DNA of 64,000 nt from an uncultured Collinsella sp. (GCA_900541745.1 UQLA01000006.1:1-64000), one strand, 5' to 3'. Positions 50,343 through 60,425 are shown, counted from the stretch's first letter. A program made the numbers and translations. The notes: generated by a model not told the origin, from the sequence alone.

Positions 50343-50701
50343 GCGGTTCTGATTTCGGTGAATTCGGTCGACCGCTCAAGCGTCTGCGCGCATCCCTTGT
50401 GGAAGATCCATACAATCCGGCGCGCACCGTACCGGATTGGGATGGCGAGGTCGATGAGCTTGTGTTCAACGGCTTCATCGCCACGGCATCCTCGGTCATG
50501 ACGCCCGACGGCGCACGCGAGCAGGCGGTAACCGCCGTCACGCTCACGGTCGCTGACCCAACGGTCGATATCAGGCGCGGCGACCGCATCGAGGACGGTG
50601 CGCACGTCTACACGGTGGATGTTATCCCGTCAACTGATGCCAACCCGTTCACAGGCTGGCAACCGACCCTCGAGGTCGGCCTTCAGGAGGTGGAAGGCTG
50701 A
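50339..50701 (+). CDS. Head closure protein
   Basis: The 120-residue beta-rich protein starts with GTG overlapping the previous stop. It has DIRRGDRIEDGAHVYTV near the C-terminus, typical for head-closure/head-tail adaptor barrels. The call depends on gene order and size. Confidence 0.65.
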   Translation: MSGSDFGEFGRPLKRLRASLVEDPYNPARTVPDWDGEVDELVFNGFIATASSVMTPDGAREQAVTAVTLTVADPTVDIRRGDRIEDGAHVYTVDVIPSTDANPFTGWQPTLEVGLQEVEG

Positions 50702-50988
50702 TGCCGGCAGCAGGTCAGACAAAGGTCAAGTTCAACGACAAGTTCTTCGATGACATCCTCCACAGTGCTGGCGTCGAGAACATGTGCCTGTCCAAGGCGC
50801 AGCAGGCGCTTGCGAACATCCGCGCGACAGCGCCCGTCGACACCGGTGCATATCGCAACGGTTTTTGCATCGAGGTCCATAAGTCGGCGCACCGCAACTC
50901 CTATCGCGTGGTCGGCCACGACTGGAAGACGATTCTCCTTGAGTGCAAGGGCGGCTATCTCGCCCGCGCCCTGAAAGCGGTGAAGTAG
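50701..50988 (+). CDS. HK97 gp10-like tail completion protein
   Basis: The 95-residue protein contains APVDTGAYRNGFCIE, the hallmark of HK97 gp10-like neck proteins, and a late basic helix. It lies between head closure and tail terminator genes as in other siphoviruses. Confidence 0.75.
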   Translation: MPAAGQTKVKFNDKFFDDILHSAGVENMCLSKAQQALANIRATAPVDTGAYRNGFCIEVHKSAHRNSYRVVGHDWKTILLECKGGYLARALKAVK

Positions 50989-51402
50989 ATGCAGATGGTG
51001 GTCCCTCCCGATCTGGAGATGTTCCTTTGCGGGTATCTCCGTGCCGTCCTCGGCTCGAAAATCGAGGTCGACAATCGCGAGCCGTCAAACTTCGACGGCG
51101 GCACGCCCTATTGCGTGGTGCGCGACGATGGAGGTCAGAAGACCGGTCTCACCACCTTCGACCGCTCGGTCGGCATCTCCATCTATGCGGGGAACCGGCA
51201 GAGCACACTACTTGCCGGAGAGCTTGCCAGACGTGCCTTCGCCGCGCTCACGTCCCCGACCATCGCCTATGAGAAGGGGTCTCCCATCGCAGCCGTCATC
51301 GATGACGGTTGCAACGGCCCGTATCGCGTGACGGACCAGCACGATTCGAGCAAATGCTACATGACGGTCGAGTATTCGGTCGTCGGTGCAATTGAGGATT
51401 AA
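50989..51402 (+). CDS. Tail terminator protein
   Basis: The 137-residue protein has the alpha/beta plan of tail terminators (YCVVRDDGG and VGISIYAG). It is placed between gp10-like and tail tube genes. It caps the tail tube at the head side. The assignment is by order and size. Confidence 0.65.
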   Translation: MQMVVPPDLEMFLCGYLRAVLGSKIEVDNREPSNFDGGTPYCVVRDDGGQKTGLTTFDRSVGISIYAGNRQSTLLAGELARRAFAALTSPTIAYEKGSPIAAVIDDGCNGPYRVTDQHDSSKCYMTVEYSVVGAIED

Positions 51403-51434
51403 GGTTAGGGCTTTGCCCTGGAAAGGAGCCTGCA

Positions 51435-52061
51435 ATGGCTAAAGACAAGCAGGGTAACGACCTCGCAAACGTAGGCGTGCCCGTAACCGGTGCAATCTGC
51501 ATCGTCCCGTACGCCGAGGGCAACGTCATCACCCGCACCATGATCGGCAAGAAGAACGCCACTCCGAAGCTCCCGGAGGTCTATGCGCGCGGCACCGCAT
51601 GCCTCGGCCTCATCACCAGCGACGGCGCTCCGCAGGATTCCACCGAGTCTGGCGACGCCATCGAGTTCTGGCAGCAGGGTTACATGCTCAACGGCGAGAC
51701 GACCATCTCCACGGCCTTCACCATCGCCGAGGACACCGACCTCGCACGAGAGTTCTGCTTCGGCGAGAAGCCCGACGCCGACGGCGTCATCGCGGTCGAT
51801 ACCTTCACGCCAGACACCAAGTGGATGGCGTACGAGGAGATCACCTATAAGAACGGCAACGTCGACCGTCGCGCCGGCGTAATCCAGGTGACTGCCAATG
51901 AGCCGGGTCAGGCCGAGCGCGGTTCCGTCTTCGGTCGAGCCGTCACCGTCAAGTGGGTGCGCGACGACCTGTACGAGGGCAAGGCATTCATCGAGGCGCA
52001 TTGCACGCCCGCCGATGCCACGGCGGCCGCCTCTTCTGCCGCAACCGGCAAGAACTCCTAA
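51435..52061 (+). CDS. Major tail (tube) protein
   Basis: The 208-residue protein lies just upstream of the tail chaperone and has the middle region DTFTPDTKWMAYEEITYKNG. Its beta-rich sequence and alanine-rich end are typical of tube subunits. AAAGGAGCC precedes the ATG. Confidence 0.8.
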   Translation: MAKDKQGNDLANVGVPVTGAICIVPYAEGNVITRTMIGKKNATPKLPEVYARGTACLGLITSDGAPQDSTESGDAIEFWQQGYMLNGETTISTAFTIAEDTDLAREFCFGEKPDADGVIAVDTFTPDTKWMAYEEITYKNGNVDRRAGVIQVTANEPGQAERGSVFGRAVTVKWVRDDLYEGKAFIEAHCTPADATAAASSAATGKNS

Positions 52062-52089
52062 GCGAAATACAGCTTTCCCTTCTCTTGTT

Positions 52090-52122
52090 GGGCATTGCGC
52101 TTCGGCGCGGTGCCCTTTTTTT
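52090..52122 (+). terminator. Terminator with UUCG loop after the tail tube gene
   Basis: GGGCA (52090-52094) pairs with TGCCC (52111-52115). Inside, GCGC (52097-52100) pairs with GCGC (52105-52108) around the stable TTCG tetraloop. Seven T residues follow (52116-52122). As later tail genes must still be read, it is probably a partial terminator that raises tube protein relative to downstream genes. Confidence 0.85.
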
Positions 52123-52188
52123 ATCGGGGGACCCCGGCCGAACAATGTCCATGTCGTAAGAGGCCATTCGAGAGAAGGGAAAGTCGAG

Positions 52189-52569
52189 ATGGCTGAAGAG
52201 AAAGAGTTCGAGCCGACCATCGAGGATTTTGAGAACTGGACCGAGGAGAAGGAGCAGGCCGAGTTCGAGCGCATCGCCGATGCGAACAAAGTCATGTATG
52301 TGATCGGCGACAACACGCTGTTCGTCCGCACGTCCGCCGGCAACATCTACCGCCTGCCCATGTGCCCGAGCTACGCCGAGGTGGCTGCAATCCAGAGCGG
52401 TACGGATAACGATGCCCTCGAGCACCTTTGCACGCTCATCGAGGGCGGCAAGGGCGGCACGGATGCCGTCGAGCGCTTCAAGGCCGAGCCGCTCCAGACG
52501 ATGGTCAAGATCCTCGAAGTCTTCGGCGAGAAGCTGGCCAAGACCCAGGGAGCGACCCTGGGGGAATAG
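52189..52569 (+). CDS. Tail assembly chaperone, short form (G)
   Basis: The 126-residue acidic protein is the frame-0 product. It begins MAEEKEFEPTIEDFENW and ends KTQGATLGE just before TAG. It is the counterpart of lambda gpG and acts on the tape measure during tail assembly. Just before the stop there is a run of five G residues (52560-52564) where a -1 shift leads into the next frame. Confidence 0.8.
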   Translation: MAEEKEFEPTIEDFENWTEEKEQAEFERIADANKVMYVIGDNTLFVRTSAGNIYRLPMCPSYAEVAAIQSGTDNDALEHLCTLIEGGKGGTDAVERFKAEPLQTMVKILEVFGEKLAKTQGATLGE

Positions 52570-52928
52570 CCGGCTTCATCGCCGAGCTGAAGGAGCACGA
52601 GGACGCCGCGAGGGCTGATTTCGCGGCAAGGGGATGGAGCCTGCAGGCCGACCTCGGAAGCAGGCTCCGCTATGCGGATGCGATTGCGCTGTTCAGGGCG
52701 CTCTCGGGAGACCCGGCGACCTCAACAGGTGCGCACGTGGCAGGTCTCAAGTATCCGACCAGTTTTGCCGACATGTTCATCGTGGCGGCTTTGACCAAGA
52801 ACGAGTTCCCGTCTCCCATCCCGACCGAGGAAGAGCAGCTCCGCGCTGCCTCCTTCAAGGCCTCTGGCGATGAAGCGCAGAAGGCGGCAGAGAACATGGC
52901 TCCGCTGTTCGCTTCGCTTTACGAGTAA
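52560..52928 (+). CDS. Frameshift extension of the tail chaperone (GT)
   Basis: The -1 frame is open from the G-run to 52928 and reads GIAGFIAELKEHEDAARADF onwards, about 120 residues. It has no suitable start codon of its own near the left end. It is thus read only by -1 frameshifting at CTG GGG GAA, giving a fusion of about 245 residues, like lambda gpGT. A perfect XXXYYYZ heptamer is not present; slippage on the G-run is inferred. Confidence 0.75.
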   Translation, partial: GGIAGFIAELKEHEDAARADFAARGWSLQADLGSRLRYADAIALFRALSGDPATSTGAHVAGLKYPTSFADMFIVAALTKNEFPSPIPTEEEQLRAASFKASGDEAQKAAENMAPLFASLYE

Positions 52929-52949
52929 CGAGATCGGGGGAGATCGCGC

Positions 52950-55900
52950 ATGTCATCTGAGTTCGGTTCCGCACATATTTCGATTTTCCCCGTGATGACG
53001 GGCTTCCGCTCCAAGGTCAACAAAGAGGTAAAGTCGACCGGAGACGAAGCCAGCAATTCATTTAAAAACGCATTCAAAAACGCCGGCGGCGTAAGCGGCC
53101 GACAGCTCGGAAAGCAGCTGAAGGAATCCTTCGCCGCATCATCCAAGGGCCTCGCCGACGGTGCCCTCAAGGTCTTCACCGATGATGTCAAAGCCGCGAC
53201 TAACGAGCTGAGCAAAGCTCGCATGAAGCAGGCGGACGATGCCGGGCGCGTCCGCGTGGCCGAGATGAGGCTGCAGGATGCCATCGCAAAGTACGGCGAG
53301 GGCTCCACGCAGGCGGTCGCCGCAGAGGAGCGTCTGGCATCCGCACGCCGAAAGTCCGAGCAGAGCGCCGCCGACGTGAAGGCCGCGACCGAGAAGCTGA
53401 ACATCGCCAATCAGTTCGCCGCTAAGGCGCAACAGGATTTGGCTCAGTATACAAACCAATCGTCCAACGCTTTTGCCAGCGCTGCCAAGAACTTCCTTGC
53501 CGGCGCAAAGTCGCTGGACGCAGGCAAGAGCTCCGCAACCGGCATGGCCGGCGCCCTGGGTTCCCTTGTCCGCGCCGCATCCGGCATTGACATTTGGGGG
53601 CCGATCGCCGCCAAGGCGACAGCCGGTCTCGCCAGGGTAAAGGCATCAATCGCCGACTTCGCCAGCAGCGCCAAGAACAAGATGCAGATCGCCGCAGCCG
53701 AGATCGGAAACGCAATCTCGGACGGCCTGTCGCGCGCCGGAAGCAAGGTGCAGACGGTCGTCGGCAATATCGCGTCCAGGCTTCCGCAGCCGATTAAGAA
53801 CGTCTGCTCGACCGCGCACACGTGGTTCTCCAATGTGGAGACGGCAGCGAAGTCCGCATTCGATAAACTGCCGGATTTCGCCAAGACCGGTATCGAGGGC
53901 GCGAAAAGCGCCGTCTCCGCCGGCATATCCGCGCTCGGCAGTATCGGTTCCGCAGCCGCCAGCGCTTTCAAGGACGTATCCACCGCAATCGTAGGTGTCG
54001 GTGCCGGCGTGACAGTGGCGCTCGGCAAGATAGCCGTTACTGGAGGATTCAACCGCGCCCTCAGTATCGAGGATGCGCGCGCGAAGCTGAAGGGCCTCGG
54101 CCACGATGCCGGCAGCATCGACGAGATCATGAACAACGCTCTGGCTTCGGTCAAAGGCACCGCTTACGGCCTGGGAGACGCGGCGACCACGGCATCCCAG
54201 CTCGTGGCGTCCGGCGTCAAGCAGGGCGACCAGCTGACGAGCGTCCTCAAGACGGTGGGCGATTCCGCGCAAATTTCGGGTCGAGACTTCACGGAGATGG
54301 GTTCCATCTTCTCCAAGGTCGCCGCATCCAACAAGCTCCAGGGCGAGCAGGTCAACCAGATCCTCGACTCCGGCATCCCCATCCTCCAATTCCTCGCCAA
54401 ACACTACGGCATCACCGCCGAGGAGGCCCAGAAGATGGTGTCCTCCGGCAAGGTTGACTTCGAGAACTTCGCAGCCGCCATGCAGGAGAACCTTGGCGGC
54501 GCGGCGCAGTCCGCTGGCGGCACCTTCAAGGGCGCGATGGCTAACGTCAAGGCAGCTTTGAGCCGTCTCGGCGAGAAGGCGATGACCCCCGTCCTGAACG
54601 GCCTGCGCGACATCTTTAATGCCGCTATTCCGCTTGTGGATGCCGTCACAACCAAGCTGACACCCGTTTTCGAGCAGTGGGGAGACCTGGTCTCCAACAC
54701 CATCGCACCGATGATCGTGGGCGCTTTCGAGAAGATCACGTCCGTGCTCAACGGTGACAGCTTCTCGGGCTTTTCCAGTGGCATCATGGCGGCAATCCCC
54801 ATTGTCGGCTCCCTAGTCGCCGCCATGGGAGGCACCGGGCTTCTCGGCACCATCGGCGAGCTTCTCGTCAACATTCCCATGGTCGGCCCGGCCCTAAAAG
54901 GCCTCGTGGGTGAGTCCGCGCTTCTCGGCAACGTGCTTAAACTGCTCGGAGGTCCCGTCGGTATCGTGCTGTCGCTCCTCACCGGCTTGGTCATGATCAG
55001 TCCGAAGCTGCAACAGACCCTCGGTCAGGTGGCCGGCACGGTCGGCTCGTCGCTTCTCGGTGCCTTTACCACCCTAGCCCCTGTCCTGCAGGACATCTTC
55101 GACAAATGCACCAGTGCGGCATCCGAGATTTTCCCGGTGCTGGTCGAGTGTTTGAGCCAGATTTTTACGACCATCGGCAATGTGGTTGCGCAACTCGCCC
55201 CCATTGCAGCTGAAGTCCTGCAGCCCCTGCTCGATTGCATCGCGCAACTCATCGAGCCGCTGACCAATATCATCACAGTCCTTCTGCCGCCGCTGACCAG
55301 CATCCTGGACGGCGTGATCACGCTAATCGGCAGCGTGCTCGCATTTGTCGGCCAGCTGGTTGCCGGAATCGAGTCCCTGCTGCTGCCCATCATCACTTCG
55401 GTCATTCAGGGCGTCTCCGACCTGCTCACGCAGTGCAGTCCTTGGCTCGACCAGCTCGGTTTTGCATTCGAGTCCGCGATGGACCTGATTGGGGATGCGC
55501 TCGAGGTCGTCGGCGCGGCGCTGAACGGTTTTCTTTCCGTTGCCGGTACGGTCATTGCTGGAGTTGTCCAGTGGATTGTCGGCACCCTTCAGCCGACGTT
55601 TGCCGCGATGGCCCCGTTTATCTCGGGAATCGTGTCCTCCGTCAATCAGGTGATCACCTCGATCGGACAGATCGTGCAGGGCGTCGTCGGGCTGGTGCAG
55701 GGCATCATTTCCGGCAACTGGGCCCAGGCATGGTCGAGCTGCCAGCAGATCGCCAGCGGCGCGGTCGGTGCGCTCAGTGGAATCCTGCAGGGCATCTACA
55801 ACGCCGCTATGGCAGCGGTCTCCGGCGCCGGCACATGGCTGGTCAATGCCGGTAGCCAGATCATCTCCGGTCTTTGGAATGGCATCTCGGGTGCAATCGG

Positions 55901-56348
55901 TGGCCTGTACAACAATATCAAGGGGGCGCTGTCCGGTCTTGTCAGCAAGGCCAAGAATGCCCTCGGCATCCATTCGCCTTCGCGCGTGTTCCGCGACATG
56001 GTCGGCAAGTACATCCCGCTGGGCATCGGTGTCGGCATCAAGCGCAACACCCCCGCACTGCTAGCTGACGCCGACAAGATGACCAGCTCTCTGGTCGAGC
56101 GCGTTAGCGGTGCGTCCGCGGCGGTTGACGTGGCGGCTGGCATGTCGCCCGCCTCTGGGGCAAACGGCGCTCAGGCAGCTTCTGGTGGTGCTGGCGGGCT
56201 ATCCGTCGAGGACATTATCTATGCAATCATCACCGCGCTCAGCAGAATCGGTGCGCTCAAGCTCGATGTCGACCTCAAGACGCTCGCGATGCTACTCGCG
56301 CCGTCAATCGATTCAGAGCTCGGCAAGCGTGATGCGATGGAGGTCTAA
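52950..56348 (+). CDS. Tape measure protein
   Basis: The 1,132-residue protein sets tail length. It has long Ala/Lys/Gln-rich helices (about 30-170), a conserved TMP core segment (about 360-560; AYGLGDAATTASQLVASG then QLTSVLKTVGDSAQISG), several hydrophobic segments (about 610-870), and a C-terminal part ending SPSRVFRDMVGKYIPLGIGV. Tape measures run at about 0.15 nm per residue in known phages, suggesting a tail near 170 nm. Confidence 0.9.
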   Translation: MSSEFGSAHISIFPVMTGFRSKVNKEVKSTGDEASNSFKNAFKNAGGVSGRQLGKQLKESFAASSKGLADGALKVFTDDVKAATNELSKARMKQADDAGRVRVAEMRLQDAIAKYGEGSTQAVAAEERLASARRKSEQSAADVKAATEKLNIANQFAAKAQQDLAQYTNQSSNAFASAAKNFLAGAKSLDAGKSSATGMAGALGSLVRAASGIDIWGPIAAKATAGLARVKASIADFASSAKNKMQIAAAEIGNAISDGLSRAGSKVQTVVGNIASRLPQPIKNVCSTAHTWFSNVETAAKSAFDKLPDFAKTGIEGAKSAVSAGISALGSIGSAAASAFKDVSTAIVGVGAGVTVALGKIAVTGGFNRALSIEDARAKLKGLGHDAGSIDEIMNNALASVKGTAYGLGDAATTASQLVASGVKQGDQLTSVLKTVGDSAQISGRDFTEMGSIFSKVAASNKLQGEQVNQILDSGIPILQFLAKHYGITAEEAQKMVSSGKVDFENFAAAMQENLGGAAQSAGGTFKGAMANVKAALSRLGEKAMTPVLNGLRDIFNAAIPLVDAVTTKLTPVFEQWGDLVSNTIAPMIVGAFEKITSVLNGDSFSGFSSGIMAAIPIVGSLVAAMGGTGLLGTIGELLVNIPMVGPALKGLVGESALLGNVLKLLGGPVGIVLSLLTGLVMISPKLQQTLGQVAGTVGSSLLGAFTTLAPVLQDIFDKCTSAASEIFPVLVECLSQIFTTIGNVVAQLAPIAAEVLQPLLDCIAQLIEPLTNIITVLLPPLTSILDGVITLIGSVLAFVGQLVAGIESLLLPIITSVIQGVSDLLTQCSPWLDQLGFAFESAMDLIGDALEVVGAALNGFLSVAGTVIAGVVQWIVGTLQPTFAAMAPFISGIVSSVNQVITSIGQIVQGVVGLVQGIISGNWAQAWSSCQQIASGAVGALSGILQGIYNAAMAAVSGAGTWLVNAGSQIISGLWNGISGAIGGLYNNIKGALSGLVSKAKNALGIHSPSRVFRDMVGKYIPLGIGVGIKRNTPALLADADKMTSSLVERVSGASAAVDVAAGMSPASGANGAQAASGGAGGLSVEDIIYAIITALSRIGALKLDVDLKTLAMLLAPSIDSELGKRDAMEV

Positions 56349-57143
56349 ATGGCTGATTCGAGACTTGGAATCTTCTCCCGCAACGACATGTTCGTCGATG
56401 ACGGCACGGTCACCGTCAACGGCGTCAATCTCGGAGGAATCGGCTGGTATCTCACAGCCGCCCCGGAGGTCGAGGCGCTCACGTTCAATACGGCATATAC
56501 GTCCATTACGGGAACCCACGGATCGCGCGACCTGTCGCTAACTGATGGGGGTGGACTGGCTTACGCAGGCAGGCGCACCGTGACGCTCCACCTTCGCACT
56601 CTCGGTACGTGGCAGGAGGCCGTTGAGTCGAAGCTCGCACTCGGCTCGATGGTTGGTCGCGATGCCCGAATCACATGGAATGCGCTTCCCGGTGATTTCG
56701 TCGGCAGGCTCGAATCGTCCAACCCGAGTGAGGTCTGGCATGGCGGCGTGTTCGCCTACTACGAAATCGACCTTGTAATGAGCGCCATGCCCATGCTCTA
56801 CGGTGCCGAGACCACCGTGAGCGGTACCGAGTTGACCGTGAGCGGTAATTGCAGGGTTTTCCCCAGGTTCACTGCCATCCTCAAGGCCGAGTCGAAGCTG
56901 AAGATATCGCGTGACGATGGGGTCTTCATTGAGGTCGAAGCGGAAAAGGTTTTCGGTTCCGGCATCGAAGCGGTAATCGAGATGTCTCCGACCAGAAAGC
57001 GCGGCGTGTATATAAACGACGTACTGACCTGTCCGACTCTCACATCCGATTTCTTCGACCTGCCAGCAGGGGACTCAACCATCACAGTGGTCGGTGCAAG
57101 CAGTATCACGACATCCTACGAGCCGTTGTGGCTCATCCCATAG
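56349..57143 (+). CDS. Distal tail protein (Dit)
   Basis: The 264-residue protein follows the tape measure directly. It has a beta-rich N-terminal part (DGTVTVNGVNLGGIGWYL) and a later galectin-like second half. Dit forms the hub joining tail tube and baseplate. The call is by gene order, size and fold clues. Confidence 0.75.
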   Translation: MADSRLGIFSRNDMFVDDGTVTVNGVNLGGIGWYLTAAPEVEALTFNTAYTSITGTHGSRDLSLTDGGGLAYAGRRTVTLHLRTLGTWQEAVESKLALGSMVGRDARITWNALPGDFVGRLESSNPSEVWHGGVFAYYEIDLVMSAMPMLYGAETTVSGTELTVSGNCRVFPRFTAILKAESKLKISRDDGVFIEVEAEKVFGSGIEAVIEMSPTRKRGVYINDVLTCPTLTSDFFDLPAGDSTITVVGASSITTSYEPLWLIP

Positions 57144-57154
57144 GAGATCACTAG

Positions 57155-60013
57155 ATGTCAAAGAGATTCATCCACTTCAACCGCTTCGGTGCATATGTCG
57201 GAGAGTTGACACCTTTGCAGGCGACGCGCACACGCAATGTCGACCAGTGCGGTGTTGACAAGGTCGAGCTGATTCTTCTGGACAACGGTATAGACAAATA
57301 CGACCGAATCGTGTTCACGGACTCGCTGCGCCGCACGTGCGAGTGGATCGTCATGTCCTCGCGCGAATCGAGGGCTTCCAATGTCCCCGTCTGCAAGGTC
57401 AACTGCTACGGTTCCATGCAAGAGCTTTCTCGCCATTTTATGCCCACGCTCCGCCGTGGCTCCGGCGATTCCCCGTCGCAGGCGCTGGCAAAAGCGCTGG
57501 ATGGCACTCGCTGGTCTGTCGGCCCCTGCGACGAGGGCAGCGGTACCTACAGCGTCTACCACCAGTCATCGCTAAAATCCATTGAGGACATTGCGGACGC
57601 CTACAAAATGGAGGTGAAGCCGCTCATCGAGCTCTCCTTGGACGGCAACTCGATTGCCAAGCGCTCCGTCTGCCTAGTCAAGCGCATCGGTCGCGCGAAC
57701 ACTGCATTGCGCCTCGATTACGGTAGCGGGCTGTCCGGCATCGACCGCGTGTTGTCCGCAGATGACGTGGTGACTCGACTCTACTGTTACGGCAAGGGCG
57801 TGCAGACGACCGATGAAGACGGAAACGCGACGGGCGGTTACTCCCGCAAGATCACATTTGCCGAGATCAACGGCGGCAAGGAGTATGTCCAGGACGATTC
57901 TCTGCTCCAGACGTGGGGCGTCTACGGCCCTGACGGCACCCTGGTCCATGCCGAGGGTATCTTCGAGGACGGAGACTGCGAGGACAAGGCGACGCTTCTC
58001 GCCGAGGGCAAGGCCGCTCTCGCAGAGAGGTCAAAACCCGTTGTGAGCTACGAGGGCACGGTCGAGGCCCTCGGTCGCGCCGGATTCGATGCCAATGCGT
58101 GCGATCTCGGCGACAACCTCCAGATGGTCGATACCACATTCCCCAAGCCGCTACGCCTGACCGGTCGAGTGCTTGAGATCGTGGAAGACCTGCTCGGTGA
58201 CGGCTCTCCGTCCAGCGTGAAGGTCGGCAACATCATCGAGGGCATCACGAAGCGCTCCGATCGCGTGCAGCAGACCATCGACCGTCTGACGGGCAGCGCC
58301 GGCAGCTGGGACGATGCCGCCACGCTCGGCAGCTCCTATCTCAACGGCGTTATCGACGGCCTGAACAACGTCATGAACCAGACTGGCGGCTATACCTATA
58401 TCAAGCCAGGCAAAGGGCTGTACGTCTATGACAGGCGCGAGGACGACAACCCGACCATGTGCATCCAGATCGGCGGAGGCTACTTCCGAATCGCCGACGG
58501 AAAGAATGCGGACGGCACATGGAACTTCCGCACGCTGGGCAACGGCCATGGGCTTGTTGCCGATGCGCTCGTAGCGGGAACAATCGATGCCAATCTCATC
58601 CGTGCCGGCGTGCTGCAGGACAAGACCGGCACTAATTATTGGAATCTCGACACTGGAGATTTTAGGCTTGCTGCTGGCGCCCAACTCGGCGGCAAGGACA
58701 TCGCGACAACCGATACAGCCATCAAGTCGGTCGTCAAGCTGTACGCCAAGAACATGAGCGACACGGTCCCGCCGACTAACGCATCGAACCCCGAGCTCGG
58801 ATGGTCCGAGCAGCTGCCGGAATGGAGCGACGGCTACTACATCTGGTCGATGGAGCGCATCACCATGGGCGACGGTTCCGTGCGCTACTCCACGCCGGTG
58901 CTCGAGGGCGCGTACAACAAGGCGTGCCAGGCCTCGCACGATGTCCAGAGCTCGCTCGGGGACCTCGACAGCACGATCAAGAACGCGACGAGCGACGGTA
59001 TCGTCACCGAGGCCGAGAAGGCGGCTGTGAAAAAGGCCATGCAGGACGTCGACAAGGAGCGCGAGGAGTTAAGCGACCAGTACAGGACGCTAAAGGCGAA
59101 CAGCGCGCTTAATTCGCAGTATGTCCTGAATGTCCTTACGCCGAAATACACGGCGGCATTCGGCTCGACTGCCGAGGGTGGCACGTACGGCGAGTACTGC
59201 AACCGCGTCAATGATGTGCTCAAGTGCAAGACCGCCGATGAGCTCAAGACGGCGATGCTCGAGTACGACACCGCCTACAGCACATACTCGACGGCCGTCA
59301 AGGAATATGCCGCCGCAGCGACGGCGGCACGGCACGCGATCGAGCAGAAGAATGCCAGCGACTATGCCGACGGCATCCTGAGCGCCTACGACGAGCAGCT
59401 CGGGCAGCAGGAGATCTTCAACCGCTTGACCAACAACGGCGCTACGCAGGGCGTCTACATGGAGAGCGGAAAGCTCTACATCAACGCGAGCTACATGTCC
59501 GCTGGAACAATTGCAGACGCAAAAGGCCGCAACAGCTGGAACCTCAAGACCGGCGTCTTGACGACCAACTACATGACCGCGAACAACGTCACGGCCACGG
59601 GCACGTTCCGCTGCGGCAGCAGCAACTACTACACGATGCTCAACTCCACCGGGCAGATGGCCGGGTACAGGCCGACGTCGAGCGGGCCGACCGTCGACCC
59701 GGGCTCGCTGCCCGCCAGCAAGGTCGGCTACATCGACTTCACGGCGTCGACGTACGACATCGGCGACAAGAAGACCTACTACGGTATCCAGATGCAGGCA
59801 CAGGGTAGCGTCCGCATCTCGTCGCCGAACATCTCGACGGCGGCGACATCTGAAACGAGCGTCACGACCACTAATTGTCGCACCGGGACGATCACGCAGC
59901 CGCTGGTGTCGTCCATACGCGACAACGGCGACAGCATCAGCTGGACGTACGGCGACTTCACGCTAGGCGTGGTAAACGGGCTGATCACGTCGGTCAGCCG
60001 CGTATTGACATGA
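57155..60013 (+). CDS. Tail-associated endopeptidase/receptor hub (Tal-like)
   Basis: The 952-residue protein has an N-terminal Tal/Gp27-like hub region (about residues 1-370). A linker with repeated DxxNLIRAGVLQDKTGTNYWNL-type segments (two copies, near 480 and 790) follows, then a helical coil (about 590-740) and a Thr/Ser-rich beta C-terminus. Such proteins plug the tail tip and may carry wall-cleaving activity; no catalytic motif could be confirmed. Confidence 0.8.
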   Translation: MSKRFIHFNRFGAYVGELTPLQATRTRNVDQCGVDKVELILLDNGIDKYDRIVFTDSLRRTCEWIVMSSRESRASNVPVCKVNCYGSMQELSRHFMPTLRRGSGDSPSQALAKALDGTRWSVGPCDEGSGTYSVYHQSSLKSIEDIADAYKMEVKPLIELSLDGNSIAKRSVCLVKRIGRANTALRLDYGSGLSGIDRVLSADDVVTRLYCYGKGVQTTDEDGNATGGYSRKITFAEINGGKEYVQDDSLLQTWGVYGPDGTLVHAEGIFEDGDCEDKATLLAEGKAALAERSKPVVSYEGTVEALGRAGFDANACDLGDNLQMVDTTFPKPLRLTGRVLEIVEDLLGDGSPSSVKVGNIIEGITKRSDRVQQTIDRLTGSAGSWDDAATLGSSYLNGVIDGLNNVMNQTGGYTYIKPGKGLYVYDRREDDNPTMCIQIGGGYFRIADGKNADGTWNFRTLGNGHGLVADALVAGTIDANLIRAGVLQDKTGTNYWNLDTGDFRLAAGAQLGGKDIATTDTAIKSVVKLYAKNMSDTVPPTNASNPELGWSEQLPEWSDGYYIWSMERITMGDGSVRYSTPVLEGAYNKACQASHDVQSSLGDLDSTIKNATSDGIVTEAEKAAVKKAMQDVDKEREELSDQYRTLKANSALNSQYVLNVLTPKYTAAFGSTAEGGTYGEYCNRVNDVLKCKTADELKTAMLEYDTAYSTYSTAVKEYAAAATAARHAIEQKNASDYADGILSAYDEQLGQQEIFNRLTNNGATQGVYMESGKLYINASYMSAGTIADAKGRNSWNLKTGVLTTNYMTANNVTATGTFRCGSSNYYTMLNSTGQMAGYRPTSSGPTVDPGSLPASKVGYIDFTASTYDIGDKKTYYGIQMQAQGSVRISSPNISTAATSETSVTTTNCRTGTITQPLVSSIRDNGDSISWTYGDFTLGVVNGLITSVSRVLT

Positions 60014-60029
60014 TTGGAAGGATTAAGAA

Positions 60030-60425
60030 ATGTCTCATATCGTCGATTATCTTATTCACGATCCACTTGGCAATGTCGAAGGGCAGCTCGGGGACTACGA
60101 CCCCGTGCGCCTCGAGGAGGCCGAGAAGAACGGTATGATCTTCATCGCCGTCATGGACGACGGTGAGCGCAGGCTCGTGAAGGCCGCCGACGTGAGCGAG
60201 CCGAATCAGCAGAACCAGTACTTCACCGTGGCGAAACCGGAGTATGTCGACGAGCGCACGAAGGCCACGGTCGCCGTGTTTGACGCGCTCGCGGATATAG
60301 TCAACCCGCAGACGGCTGCGGCTGACGAGAATGGCAGCGATGAGCAGCCGGTAGCTGACCCTATTACGGCCTTCGAGAATGCGCTGAATAAGTTGAAGAG
60401 CCTCCAAAACGGCGACCAGTCATAA
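60030..60425 (+). CDS. Hypothetical tail-region protein, 131 aa
   Basis: The 131-residue protein is acidic with an N-terminal strand region (HIVDYLIHDPLGNVEGQL) and a final helix. It lies between Tal and the receptor-binding protein; a baseplate or chaperone role is possible from place only. Confidence 0.6.
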   Translation: MSHIVDYLIHDPLGNVEGQLGDYDPVRLEEAEKNGMIFIAVMDDGERRLVKAADVSEPNQQNQYFTVAKPEYVDERTKATVAVFDALADIVNPQTAAADENGSDEQPVADPITAFENALNKLKSLQNGDQS

